Source of the DNA: Flagellimonas pelagia
GTDB lineage: Bacteria; Bacteroidota; Bacteroidia; Flavobacteriales; Flavobacteriaceae
Reading direction: 5' to 3'
Assembly: GCF_003584135.1 (NCBI RefSeq)
Contig: NZ_QXFI01000009.1
Location: 193,501 to 257,500 of the forward strand
DNA: 64,000 nt
Made by a program: the position numbers and the translations under genes
Shown: one piece after another, positions 42,360 to 51,105 of the stretch
Layout: each line of letters begins with the position of its first letter
Position numbering within the stretch: the first letter of the stretch is position 1
Notes under the pieces: model-generated
Databases searched by the model: none
Told to the model about the DNA's origin: nothing
Seen by the model: only the letters and a program-made list of their open reading frames with translations

Positions 42360-43043
42360 TTAAAGGTTTTTTAAAATATCGGCTTTGTAGGACTTGCCCA
42401 AGGGTACGGTAAAATTTCCAATTTTGGCGGTATCCTTATAAATGCTTCCAACCTTTTTCAAAGGAATTATGTAAGATCGATGGGCCCTCAAAAATTGGGG
42501 TTGGGGTAATTTTTCCAAGATACCCTTCATGGTATTACGGGCGACAATTTTATTGCCTTGCTCCAAATGGATTTGGATATAATCATCCAATGCCTCTATG
42601 AGAAGAATATCATCAAGTGTGATGTGATGGAGTTTAAAATCCGCCCTGACGGAAAGATGTGTTTTTTCATCTACATTCCCCAATTCCAGGTCCATCAAGT
42701 TTTTTGCCTTGTCCACTGCCTTTTTGAACCGTTCAAATGAAAAGGGTTTCAGAAGGTAATCAATGGCATCTACATTGAAACCTTCTACGGCGTAATGATC
42801 ATAGGCAGTGGTAAAAATCACCTTGGTCTTGTTCTTCAGGGATTTATAAAGGTCTATTCCGTTGAGTTCAGGCATTCTGATGTCAAGAAAGAGTAGGTCC
42901 ACCTCAAATTTATTGAGGTACCTGATGGCTTTGCCCTGTTCGGTGAAAACATGTACCAGATCAACATACTCGATCTGTCCACAATAGGCTTGAACGACAT
43001 CCAGGGCCAATTCTTCATCATCCAGTGCAACCGCTCTGATCAT
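42360..43043 (-). CDS. LytTR-family response regulator
   Basis: A 227-aa regulator: receiver domain (about 1-118) with acidic pocket DDEE at 8-11 and phosphoacceptor Asp54 in LLFLDIRMPELNG, the switch FTTAYDHYAV, and Lys in DYLLKPFSFE. The LytTR DNA-binding domain (about 128-227) shows LLIEALDDYIQIHL and FLRAHRSYIIPL. LytTR proteins bind 9-bp direct repeats with 12-13-nt spacing, and two such sites flank this operon. Its start overlaps the kinase stop by 4 nt, so pair and partner are translated together. Confidence 0.93.
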   Translation of the reverse strand: MIRAVALDDEELALDVVQAYCGQIEYVDLVHVFTEQGKAIRYLNKFEVDLLFLDIRMPELNGIDLYKSLKNKTKVIFTTAYDHYAVEGFNVDAIDYLLKPFSFERFKKAVDKAKNLMDLELGNVDEKTHLSVRADFKLHHITLDDILLIEALDDYIQIHLEQGNKIVARNTMKGILEKLPQPQFLRAHRSYIIPLKKVGSIYKDTAKIGNFTVPLGKSYKADILKNL

Positions 43044-44122
43044 GTAAGGTCTATATATAATTTAACCGCGTAGAAATCGCTCCTGTGGTCAATATCCAAT
43101 TGATGTCTGTCAGGGTAAAAATAATCCAATCGCCTTTTTGTGTTTCTGTTACCTTCGGTGGTTTGCTCTAAAAATTCGTTTTGTTTTACCGTGATCTTGT
43201 TTTCCACAATGAGTTCAACGCCTTTGGAATCAATATTGATAAAAATAGTGATTTTGGAAGGTTCATCGGGATTAACCCCATATTTGAATGCATTTTCAAC
43301 ATAATTGACCAAAATGATGGGAGCGATCCTTTTGCCGTTTGGGCTTCCCTTTACTTCATAAGTAAAATCGGTATGCTTGCCCATCCTAAGTTTTTGAAGG
43401 TCTATGTAATCGGAAATATATTGGATCTCATACTCCAGAGGGACCTTTTCAGAATCGCTTTCAGTGACCACATACCGCATCATTTCGGAAAGCCTTAAGA
43501 CGGCCCAAGGTGCCTGATCCGATTTTTTAAGGGTAAGCGCATAGATGCTGTTCAGTGTGTTGAACAAAAAATGAGGGTTGATCTGTGCCTTCAGATAGTT
43601 CACCTCTGCTCTTAGTTTTTCGTTCTGCATTTCTTTCAACCGGTTGTCCAATCGGAGCAACATGGACAAAATGGTCACCATGATGAACTGGATCAAAAAA
43701 GAATCCCGTAGCTCAAAAAGGTTGATGGGAGGGCGCTTCTTTTTAAAACCTTCCGGCATACTAGGTCCTTGTCCCATGGGGGGCATTCCTTCTATTTTTT
43801 TGGGGAAGGGCATATTGGAATTTGAAGGAAAGTCAGGAAGCTTAAAAAATAGGTCCGGTAAATACGTGATGACTACAAAACACACCAATAAAAAGCAAGC
43901 ATACAGTAAATGACGTTTTTTGGAATAAAATTCCGGTACTAACCAATAGTAGTTCAGATAGTAAAAAATGAGCAGTAACAAATAGCCCAAAAAATTCCGT
44001 CGAAATCCAACCGCTTTGATCATCTCGCCAAAGGAGCTAAAATCGGGAGAGGTTAAGATAGGAATACTGAGCAATCCCAATCCAATGAGCAGGTTGATCC
44101 AAAGGTCTCTATTTTTTAACAC
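43040..44122 (-). CDS. LytS-like sensor histidine kinase
   Basis: A 360-aa membrane kinase starting at GTG 44122. Four hydrophobic spans fill about residues 10-170, then a short helix and the HisKA-like INPHFLFNTLNSIYAL with the phospho-His, and the N-box ILVNYVENAFKYG. The later glycine-rich ATP-lid motif (usually GxGxGL before NxxKRL) reads TTEGNRNTKRRLDYFYP, so only one glycine remains; activity may be altered. It is first in the two-gene operon, whose promoter carries the same direct repeat as the dioxygenase operon. Signal unknown. Confidence 0.9.
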   Translation of the reverse strand: MLKNRDLWINLLIGLGLLSIPILTSPDFSSFGEMIKAVGFRRNFLGYLLLLIFYYLNYYWLVPEFYSKKRHLLYACFLLVCFVVITYLPDLFFKLPDFPSNSNMPFPKKIEGMPPMGQGPSMPEGFKKKRPPINLFELRDSFLIQFIMVTILSMLLRLDNRLKEMQNEKLRAEVNYLKAQINPHFLFNTLNSIYALTLKKSDQAPWAVLRLSEMMRYVVTESDSEKVPLEYEIQYISDYIDLQKLRMGKHTDFTYEVKGSPNGKRIAPIILVNYVENAFKYGVNPDEPSKITIFINIDSKGVELIVENKITVKQNEFLEQTTEGNRNTKRRLDYFYPDRHQLDIDHRSDFYAVKLYIDLT

Positions 44123-44144
44123 AGTAGTTTTTTTGAAATAGGGC

Positions 44145-44152
44145 TAAAACTA
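44145..44152 (-). promoter_or_regulatory. -7-like element of the kinase-regulator operon
   Basis: TAGTTTTA on the minus strand, identical to the dioxygenase promoter element and again 29 nt from the direct repeat. Confidence 0.55.
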
Positions 44153-44181
44153 TGTAAATCAAGTTAGAGGGTTTAAAAATT

Positions 44182-44211
44182 GAGGTAAACAAACCTGATT
44201 TAGCGGTAAAC
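44182..44211 (-). promoter_or_regulatory. LytTR-type binding site upstream of the kinase-regulator operon
   Basis: Plus-strand halves GAGGTAAAC (44182-44190) and GCGGTAAAC (44203-44211), 12-nt spacer, match the site at 42318-42347. Autoregulation by the LytTR regulator is the simplest reading. Confidence 0.72.
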
Positions 44212-44240
44212 GCAGCACTGATGAAAACCATGGTCTGGTG

Positions 44241-44924
44241 TTAAATTGCCTTTTGGATGACCTCAAAAACCTTGCTACCATCACATTTAAGGGTCTTGTG
44301 CGGGTATTTTAAAATAAGGGCATAATCATGGGTGGCCATGATGATGGTGCGCCCATTTTGGTTGATGTCCTGTAGTACCTTCATGACCTCCACACTGGTC
44401 TGGGGATCTAGGTTTCCGGTTGGCTCGTCCGCCAAAATGAGTTCGGGGTCGTTCAATAGGGCACGCGCAATGGCAATACGCTGCTGTTCCCCGCCCGACA
44501 ACTCGTGAGGAAATTTGAAGCCTTTGGTTTTCATGCCTACCTTGGTCAACACTTCCTCAATCTTGTCACTCATTTTTTTTGGGTCCGTCCACCCGGTAGC
44601 CTTCAAAACAAACTGAAGATTATTATTCACATTACGGTCCGGCAGCAATTTAAAATCCTGGAAAACAATGCCCAATTTTCTACGTAAAAAGGGAATGTCC
44701 TTTTCTTTTAAGGTCTTCAAGTCAAAATCCACTACGTTTCCATCACCTTGTTTTAAGGGAAGATCCGCATAAAGCGTTTTCATAAAACTACTCTTGCCAC
44801 TACCGGTTTTACCGATCACATACACAAATTCACCTTTTTTCACTTCAAGGTCAATGTGGTTCAAAACCATGTTCTCGTTTTGGAATACGGCTACATCTTG
44901 TAATTTTACAATGGTCTCGGACAT
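44241..44924 (-). CDS. ftsE: FtsE-like ABC ATPase (cell division)
   Basis: A 227-aa ATPase with Walker [13 protein letters not shown], signature [15 protein letters not shown], Walker [14 protein letters not shown] and the H-loop ATHDYAL. The start [21 protein letters not shown] and length match FtsE, which with FtsX controls septal peptidoglycan hydrolases. No ftsX lies beside it; in this window it is a single gene, divergent from the TPR gene. Lipoprotein-exporter (LolD) ATPases are the main alternative. Confidence 0.85.
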   Translation of the reverse strand: MSETIVKLQDVAVFQNENMVLNHIDLEVKKGEFVYVIGKTGSGKSSFMKTLYADLPLKQGDGNVVDFDLKTLKEKDIPFLRRKLGIVFQDFKLLPDRNVNNNLQFVLKATGWTDPKKMSDKIEEVLTKVGMKTKGFKFPHELSGGEQQRIAIARALLNDPELILADEPTGNLDPQTSVEVMKVLQDINQNGRTIIMATHDYALILKYPHKTLKCDGSKVFEVIQKAI

Positions 44925-45069
44925 AATGGTACTTTCTGGAATAAAGGTACTAAGTTCTAAAAATATTCGCCATTATTGCCGGGTCAATAAAAACATCTTT
45001 GTGCCAAAATATACTTTGGCTCAAATTTTGACGTTATGTAAAAGTCAATCGAGAACAGCGTAGAACACT

Positions 45070-48000
45070 ATGAATCGAACAAACCTCCTTTTTATTCCCA
45101 TTTGGTTGGGAACTTTTTTTATACTTTCTGCCCAGGAAACCGAAATTTATTCCCACGAAAACAAAGCTTACCAAGATGCTCTGGCGTTGTACAACGATCA
45201 GCAGTACCAGGCGGCCCAGACCATTTTCGAGAAAGTCAAGGCAAACACCAACGATTACGAGACCGAGGCCAACAGTGCCTATTATGCTGCGAATGCGGCA
45301 ATTCGGTTGAACCAACGTGGGGCCGATAAAATGATGGAGGATTTTGTGGAGCGGTACCCGACCTCTACCAAGCGGAACTCCGCTTTTTTGGATGTGGCCG
45401 ATTATTATTTTGAAACAGGAAAATACCCGTATGCCCTAAAATGGTACAAAAAGGTGGACGAATCCTCCATGGCCTACAGCGATAGGGAGCGTTTTAATTT
45501 CAACAATGGGTATGCCTTGTATGCCTCCAAAAATCCGAAGGAGGCCGAACGGTATTTAAGCAAGGTGTCAACCTCTCAGAAATATGGTTCGCAGGCCAAA
45601 TATTATTTGGGATATATCGCTTACGAGCAAGATGATTATACCGAGGCAAGTGCCCGATTTGACCAGATTACGGACCCAGAATTGCTCAACGAAAAACTTT
45701 CTTACTATCAGGCCGATTTGAATTTTAAATTAGGAAAATTTGAGGAAGCCATCGCGATGGCGGAAAAGCAATTGCCCAAATCCAATAGGGAAGAAGTATC
45801 CGAACTTAATAAGATTATAGGCGAGAGTTACTTCAACCTGGAAAAGTATGGAGAAGCCATTCCATATTTGGAAAAATACAGGGGTAAACGTGGCAAATGG
45901 AGCAACACGGATTACTATTTGTTGGGGTACAGTCATTATAAATTGGGCGATTACCAAAGTGCCATCCAACAGTTCAACAAAATTATTGGGGGCACCAATG
46001 ATGTTTCCCAAAATGCCTATTATCATTTGGCAGAATGTTATCTAAAGTTGGATAAGAAACCGGAAGCCCTCAATGCGTTTCGAAATGCTTCCCAAATGGA
46101 TTTTAGCCCTCAGATTCAAAAAGATGCCTTCCTCAACTACGCCCGTTTGAGCTATGAGGTCGGGAATGCATACGAACCGGTTCCGCAGGTGCTGACTGCT
46201 TATTTGGAAAAATATCCAAAGGATGAGCACCAGTTGGAAATCCAGGAGCTTTTGGTGGATTCCTACATCACCTCCAGAAATTTTGAAGGTGCCATGAAAC
46301 TTTTGGAAGACAACAAAAATTACGCGAGCAAGGAAACTTATCAAAAAGTAGCTTATTACCGAGGTGTGGAACTTTTTATTGATGGGGATTATGAGGGAGC
46401 GTTGGAGCGTTTTTCCAAATCCTTGAAAAGTGCCGATAATGCCAGTTTTCAGGCTAAAGCGCTGTATTGGAAAGCCGAATCGGCCTACCGATTGAACCGA
46501 TTTGATGAGGCCCTCGTTGATTTTGTCAAGTTTCAGGGACTTCCCGCGGCAAAAGCCATGCCCGAATATCAGGAATTGGATTATAATCTGGGCTATTGCT
46601 ATTTTAAACTGAAGGATTACAACAATTCCATTGCCTATTTCAAGAATGTAGTCAATTCCAATGCCATAGACGACGAGCGAAAAAATGATGGATACCTTCG
46701 GTTGGGGGATGGGTATTTTGTGACCAGCCAATACCAATTGGCCATGAAGGCTTACGATACTTCATCAAAGATGAACGGACCTGAAAGGGATTATGCAGCC
46801 TTCCAAAAAACGCTGTGCAGTGGGTTTTTGGGGAACAATAAGGCCAAGATTGATGGTCTCAACGAGTTTTTGAACATGTTCCCAACTTCTTCCCTTCGGG
46901 ATGATGCCCTTTTTGAGCTGGGCAATACCTACATTGCCAACAACCAGGAGCAATTGGGATTGCAGACTTATGACAGATTGGTCCAGGAGTTTTCCAAGAG
47001 CAAGTTTGCCCCGCGCGGACTTTTGAGGGAAGGGTTGGTGCACTATAATGCCAGTAGAAATCAGCAGGCCCTTGACAAGTTAAAGGAAGTCGTAAAAAAA
47101 TATCCCAATACCCAAGAGGCGAAACAGGCCGTGGCTACCGCCAAATTGGTTTATGTGGATGAAGGTCGTGTGAGCGAATATGCCGCTTGGGCTAGAAACC
47201 TCGATTTTGTGGAAGTCACTGACTCCGAGTTGGACAATGCCAGTTTTGAATCCGCCCAGCGCAAACAAATGGAAGGCAAGACCGATGCTGCACTTCGCGG
47301 ATATGAAGATTACCTAAAACAATTCCCGAACGGACTCCATGCCCAGAATGTCAACTTTGCCTTGGCACAATTGTATTTCGCGGCAGGCGATAAAAACAAA
47401 GCGCTTCCTAAATACAAAACTGTTGCCGATGGAGGCAATGGGGAATATACCGAGCAGGCTTTGACACGTGTTTGTGAAATTTATGTGGAAAAACAGGATT
47501 ACACCAGTGCCATTCCCTATTTGAAACAATTGGAGAATATGGCGGAAATTACGGAGAACCGAACCTTTGCACAATCCAATCTCATGAAGGGGTATTACGG
47601 GCAAAAAGATTATTCCCAGACGCTGGCCTATGCTGAAAAAGTACTGAAAGCCCCAAAAATCGATGACCGTATCAGGAGTGATGCGCAGATTATGATCGCG
47701 CGTTCCGCCATTGCTACGAACAATGAAGCCTTGGCCAAAACGGCCTATCAAGAGGTGAAGAAAATCGCCACGGGCGAATTGGCGGCCGAAGCTTGGTACT
47801 ATGATGCCTTTTTCAAAAACGCTGAAGGTAATTTTGAGTCATCGAACGAATCGGTGCAAAAACTGGCGAAGGATTATTCCGCCTACAAGCAATGGGCCGG
47901 TAAGGGATTGGTGATCATGGCCAAAAACTTCTATGGTTTGGGCGATGCCTTTCAGGCAACCTATATTTTGGAGAGTGTGATTACCAATTTTGCGGAGTTC

Positions 48001-48093
48001 GATGAAATTGTCATCGATGCCAAAACGGAACTGGCGACCATCAAGGCGAAGGAGGCCGAGAGCAATTCTTCCGTGAACCCAAACCAAAATTAA
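45070..48093 (+). CDS. Exported tetratricopeptide-repeat protein, 1007 aa
   Basis: A signal peptide (FFILSA before QE) is followed by an almost continuous array of TPR-like helical pairs across ~950 residues, for example YQAAQTIFEKVKANTND, AKYYLGYIAYEQDDYTEAS and DYYLLGYSHYKLGDYQSAI. The C-terminus is Asn/Ser-rich. TPR arrays bind other proteins or peptides; being exported, this one should scaffold a periplasmic or outer-membrane assembly. It ends 13 nt before an outer-membrane barrel gene, its likely partner. No enzyme domain is visible. Confidence 0.88.
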   Translation: MNRTNLLFIPIWLGTFFILSAQETEIYSHENKAYQDALALYNDQQYQAAQTIFEKVKANTNDYETEANSAYYAANAAIRLNQRGADKMMEDFVERYPTSTKRNSAFLDVADYYFETGKYPYALKWYKKVDESSMAYSDRERFNFNNGYALYASKNPKEAERYLSKVSTSQKYGSQAKYYLGYIAYEQDDYTEASARFDQITDPELLNEKLSYYQADLNFKLGKFEEAIAMAEKQLPKSNREEVSELNKIIGESYFNLEKYGEAIPYLEKYRGKRGKWSNTDYYLLGYSHYKLGDYQSAIQQFNKIIGGTNDVSQNAYYHLAECYLKLDKKPEALNAFRNASQMDFSPQIQKDAFLNYARLSYEVGNAYEPVPQVLTAYLEKYPKDEHQLEIQELLVDSYITSRNFEGAMKLLEDNKNYASKETYQKVAYYRGVELFIDGDYEGALERFSKSLKSADNASFQAKALYWKAESAYRLNRFDEALVDFVKFQGLPAAKAMPEYQELDYNLGYCYFKLKDYNNSIAYFKNVVNSNAIDDERKNDGYLRLGDGYFVTSQYQLAMKAYDTSSKMNGPERDYAAFQKTLCSGFLGNNKAKIDGLNEFLNMFPTSSLRDDALFELGNTYIANNQEQLGLQTYDRLVQEFSKSKFAPRGLLREGLVHYNASRNQQALDKLKEVVKKYPNTQEAKQAVATAKLVYVDEGRVSEYAAWARNLDFVEVTDSELDNASFESAQRKQMEGKTDAALRGYEDYLKQFPNGLHAQNVNFALAQLYFAAGDKNKALPKYKTVADGGNGEYTEQALTRVCEIYVEKQDYTSAIPYLKQLENMAEITENRTFAQSNLMKGYYGQKDYSQTLAYAEKVLKAPKIDDRIRSDAQIMIARSAIATNNEALAKTAYQEVKKIATGELAAEAWYYDAFFKNAEGNFESSNESVQKLAKDYSAYKQWAGKGLVIMAKNFYGLGDAFQATYILESVITNFAEFDEIVIDAKTELATIKAKEAESNSSVNPNQN

Positions 48094-48106
48094 ATCGAGA
48101 CACAGC

Positions 48107-49864
48107 ATGCAAAAGAGAACAACCTATATATTTTCATTACTTTTTTTGAGCCTTTTTGGAGCGATGTACGGTCAGGACAAGACCGATGATATTGGTACGG
48201 AAACGGTGACGGTGGTAAAACCCTATTCCCCCACCGTTTCAGATGCCTTTAAGATCAAGTCAATGCCAAGCCTCAACGATTCCATCGTCCTTCAAAAAAA
48301 GAAAATAGATTACAGCATATTTTCGGTGCCAGTGGCATCCACGTTTACCCCAGCCAAAGGCAAGGCATCCGCAGTGAAAAAGACCCCGCCACCAACCTTG
48401 TACAATTCCTATGCATCGGTAGGGTTGGGCAATTACAACAATGCGTTGGTGGACTTTTACACCAGCAGGGAATTCAATCGGGGAGAAGACCTGTTGGATT
48501 TTGGCCTTACCCATAATTCGTCGCGAGGCGATTTGGACTCCACACCCTTGGACACGGATTTTTACAACACCAAATTGGATGTTTCCTATGCCAAAAAGGA
48601 CCGCTACATGGATTGGGGTGCTGCCGTAGGGCTTCAACATCAACTGTACAACTGGTACGGGATCCAAAATGGTGTGTATTCCGAAGACCTTGTGGCCAGT
48701 ATGGACGAGACACAAAACTATTTCAATGCAGAGGCCAAGGCGCACTTGAACATGGAGGATTCCTTTTTTAAACAGGGGAATATTTTGTTGAGACGTTTTT
48801 GGGATGCGACGGAATCTGGAGAAAACCGGGTGGTGGTCAATCCCACGATTGAGCTGCCCATCACTGAGGAACTCATCACCATTTCTGCCAAGTTTGATTA
48901 TGTGGGCGGCAATTTTAAAAATGCCTCTTTGAATAGTACCACCAACGGCGGCGAAATCAATTACAGCCAGTTTCAGGCAGGGGTAACCCCGAGCTTGTTG
49001 ATCTTGCGCGACGATTTGACCGTGAATCTGGGTGCCAACATTGTGTATGGGTTGGATGCCGAGAACAGTGATAGTAATTTTTATATCTACCCCGCGGTTA
49101 CCGCTTCGTATCGGGTGATGGAGGACAACGTGATCGCTTATGGCGGTATTGAAGGACAGTTAAAGCAGAACTCTTACCATGATTTTGTGGATGAAAACCC
49201 ATATGTATCCCCCACTTTGGATATTCAGCCCACCGACCAGCAATATGAAGGGTATGTGGGGTTGAAGGGGCAATTGACTTCGAATGTGGGGTATAACCTG
49301 AAAGGGTCATATATGGCCGAGAACCGTAAGCCGTTATTCTACTTGAATCCTGAAAATACTTTTAGGGATGATGAAAAAAGCTATTATTATGGCAATTCCT
49401 TCCAAGTGTTTTATGATGATGTAAAGACCTTGGGTGTTTTTGGGGAAATCAATGTGGATGTGAACCGAAACTTCACCTTGGGGGTCAATGCCGAATTTTA
49501 TGACTACGATACGGAAACCGATAATCCCGCCTGGAACCTTCCTTCCATTAAAGGGTCATTGTTCTTGGATTATCAGATTGATAAACAATGGTACATGGGT
49601 GCCAACTTGTTCTATATTGGCGAGCGTGATGATTTGATGGGTCAAGCACTAACCAATAATCTCCCCCCAACCATAACTTATACACAAGTTACTTTGGATG
49701 GTTTTTTCGATGCCAATGCCCACGTAGGATACCGCTTCAATGATCAGCTCTCCATCTTTGTGAAAGCCTCGAATATTGCCAACAACAATTACCAACGTTG
49801 GGCTAATTTTAGGGTACAGGGTTTTCAGGCTCTGGCCGGGGTATCGTACAAGTTTGATTTCTAA
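48107..49864 (+). CDS. Outer-membrane beta-barrel protein paired with the TPR protein
   Basis: A 585-aa exported protein. After the signal peptide (GAMYG before QD) comes TETVTVVKPYSPTVSDAFKI, a TonB-box-like stretch, then strands alternating aromatic and polar residues throughout, ending AGVSYKFDF with a terminal Phe, as in outer-membrane barrels. It resembles the barrel part of TonB-dependent receptors but has no plug domain. Tight linkage to the TPR gene suggests joint function in the envelope; cargo unknown. Confidence 0.8.
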   Translation: MQKRTTYIFSLLFLSLFGAMYGQDKTDDIGTETVTVVKPYSPTVSDAFKIKSMPSLNDSIVLQKKKIDYSIFSVPVASTFTPAKGKASAVKKTPPPTLYNSYASVGLGNYNNALVDFYTSREFNRGEDLLDFGLTHNSSRGDLDSTPLDTDFYNTKLDVSYAKKDRYMDWGAAVGLQHQLYNWYGIQNGVYSEDLVASMDETQNYFNAEAKAHLNMEDSFFKQGNILLRRFWDATESGENRVVVNPTIELPITEELITISAKFDYVGGNFKNASLNSTTNGGEINYSQFQAGVTPSLLILRDDLTVNLGANIVYGLDAENSDSNFYIYPAVTASYRVMEDNVIAYGGIEGQLKQNSYHDFVDENPYVSPTLDIQPTDQQYEGYVGLKGQLTSNVGYNLKGSYMAENRKPLFYLNPENTFRDDEKSYYYGNSFQVFYDDVKTLGVFGEINVDVNRNFTLGVNAEFYDYDTETDNPAWNLPSIKGSLFLDYQIDKQWYMGANLFYIGERDDLMGQALTNNLPPTITYTQVTLDGFFDANAHVGYRFNDQLSIFVKASNIANNNYQRWANFRVQGFQALAGVSYKFDF

Positions 49865-49951
49865 TTTGTAGGTAAATACGCAATAAAAGGCTGGTTAGGT
49901 CGTTTTATACTTTCCGTCAATCATTTGAAAATCATGTGATTGGTGGTTCCA

Positions 49952-51061
49952 ATGAAATTGGAAACCATGCGACTACGACCTTTGTACATAGTGACCCAAC
50001 TGTTGCTTTGCCTCACTTTTGGTATAAGTTTTTCTCAAAATTTGGTGAGAAACGGGAGTTTTGAGGAATATAGCTCCTGTCCCGAAAAAATGAGCAACCT
50101 TAACAAGGATGCCGACTATTGGAGTGCCCCAACCTTGGGTACCACGGATTACTTCAACGAGTGTAGCAGGACCAAATTAGGTATCCCCATGAACTTTAAA
50201 GGAAAACAGGAGCCTTTTGATGGAAGTGCCTACGCGGGACTTTACTTGTATGCTCCTGACGATTATCGGGAATACATTCAGGTACCTTTGGCCGAAACCC
50301 TGGAAAAGGGTAGCCGTTACCGTTTGACATTATATATCAGCTTGGCCGAAAAATCGGATGGGGCCGTTATGGACATGGGCGCCATTTTTGCCGAAAAACC
50401 GTTATCCATTCATACCAAAAGGCACTTGTCACAAGGGGTGCTTTTATCGGTGGCCACGGAAACCACACCCATTAAGCAGTTTTCTACCACAGGTTATTAT
50501 GATGACAAGCAAAAATGGATGGAGTTGAGCTTTGATATCGTGGGAAAAGGCTTTGAAAGCCAGCTTATCCTAGGGAATTTCAAGAGTAATGCAGGTACCA
50601 GTTACCACGATTTTGGACACACGACCAATAACAAGGGCGGGTATTCCTATTATTATTTGGATGACATTTCCCTGACTTATCTGGGGCCGGATTACCAGCC
50701 TAATGAAGTGTACGTGTTGGACCATGTCAATTTTAATTTTGACAAATTTGACCTTCAACCTAAGGCCAAACAAAGCCTGAAAGATGTGTATGATTATTTG
50801 CAAAAACATCCAAACCTAATGGTTTCCATCAGTGGACATACCGACGATTTAGGCTCCGAGGAATATAACGATGTCCTTTCCAAGGAGAGGGCCCAGACCG
50901 TGGCCAAATATCTGATGGCTTTGGGGCTTGACAAAAAGCGGATTACCTCAAAAGGATTTGGTGACAAGATTCCGTTGGATTCTTCACTAACCGATGATGC
51001 CCGGAGGAAAAACCGAAGGGTGGAATTTGTAATGACCGAGTTCGAGGACGAAAATCCGTAA
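49952..51061 (+). CDS. OmpA-family protein
   Basis: A ~369-aa exported protein. A signal peptide (LLLCLTFGISFS before QN) leads to a beta-sandwich carbohydrate-binding-like N-domain (about 30-235; LVRNGSFEEYSSCPEK). The C-terminal ~120 residues are an OmpA peptidoglycan-binding domain: VNFNFDKFDLQPKAKQSL, SISGHTDDLGSEEYN and the conserved Arg in RRKNRRVEF. It should tether the outer membrane or a surface complex to peptidoglycan. ATG 49952 or 49967 are both possible; TTG 49940 is less likely. Confidence 0.88.
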   Translation: MKLETMRLRPLYIVTQLLLCLTFGISFSQNLVRNGSFEEYSSCPEKMSNLNKDADYWSAPTLGTTDYFNECSRTKLGIPMNFKGKQEPFDGSAYAGLYLYAPDDYREYIQVPLAETLEKGSRYRLTLYISLAEKSDGAVMDMGAIFAEKPLSIHTKRHLSQGVLLSVATETTPIKQFSTTGYYDDKQKWMELSFDIVGKGFESQLILGNFKSNAGTSYHDFGHTTNNKGGYSYYYLDDISLTYLGPDYQPNEVYVLDHVNFNFDKFDLQPKAKQSLKDVYDYLQKHPNLMVSISGHTDDLGSEEYNDVLSKERAQTVAKYLMALGLDKKRITSKGFGDKIPLDSSLTDDARRKNRRVEFVMTEFEDENP

Positions 51062-51105
51062 AATCTCATAGGCATTTTCTATTTTTGGAAAAACCATCAT
51101 CCAAA

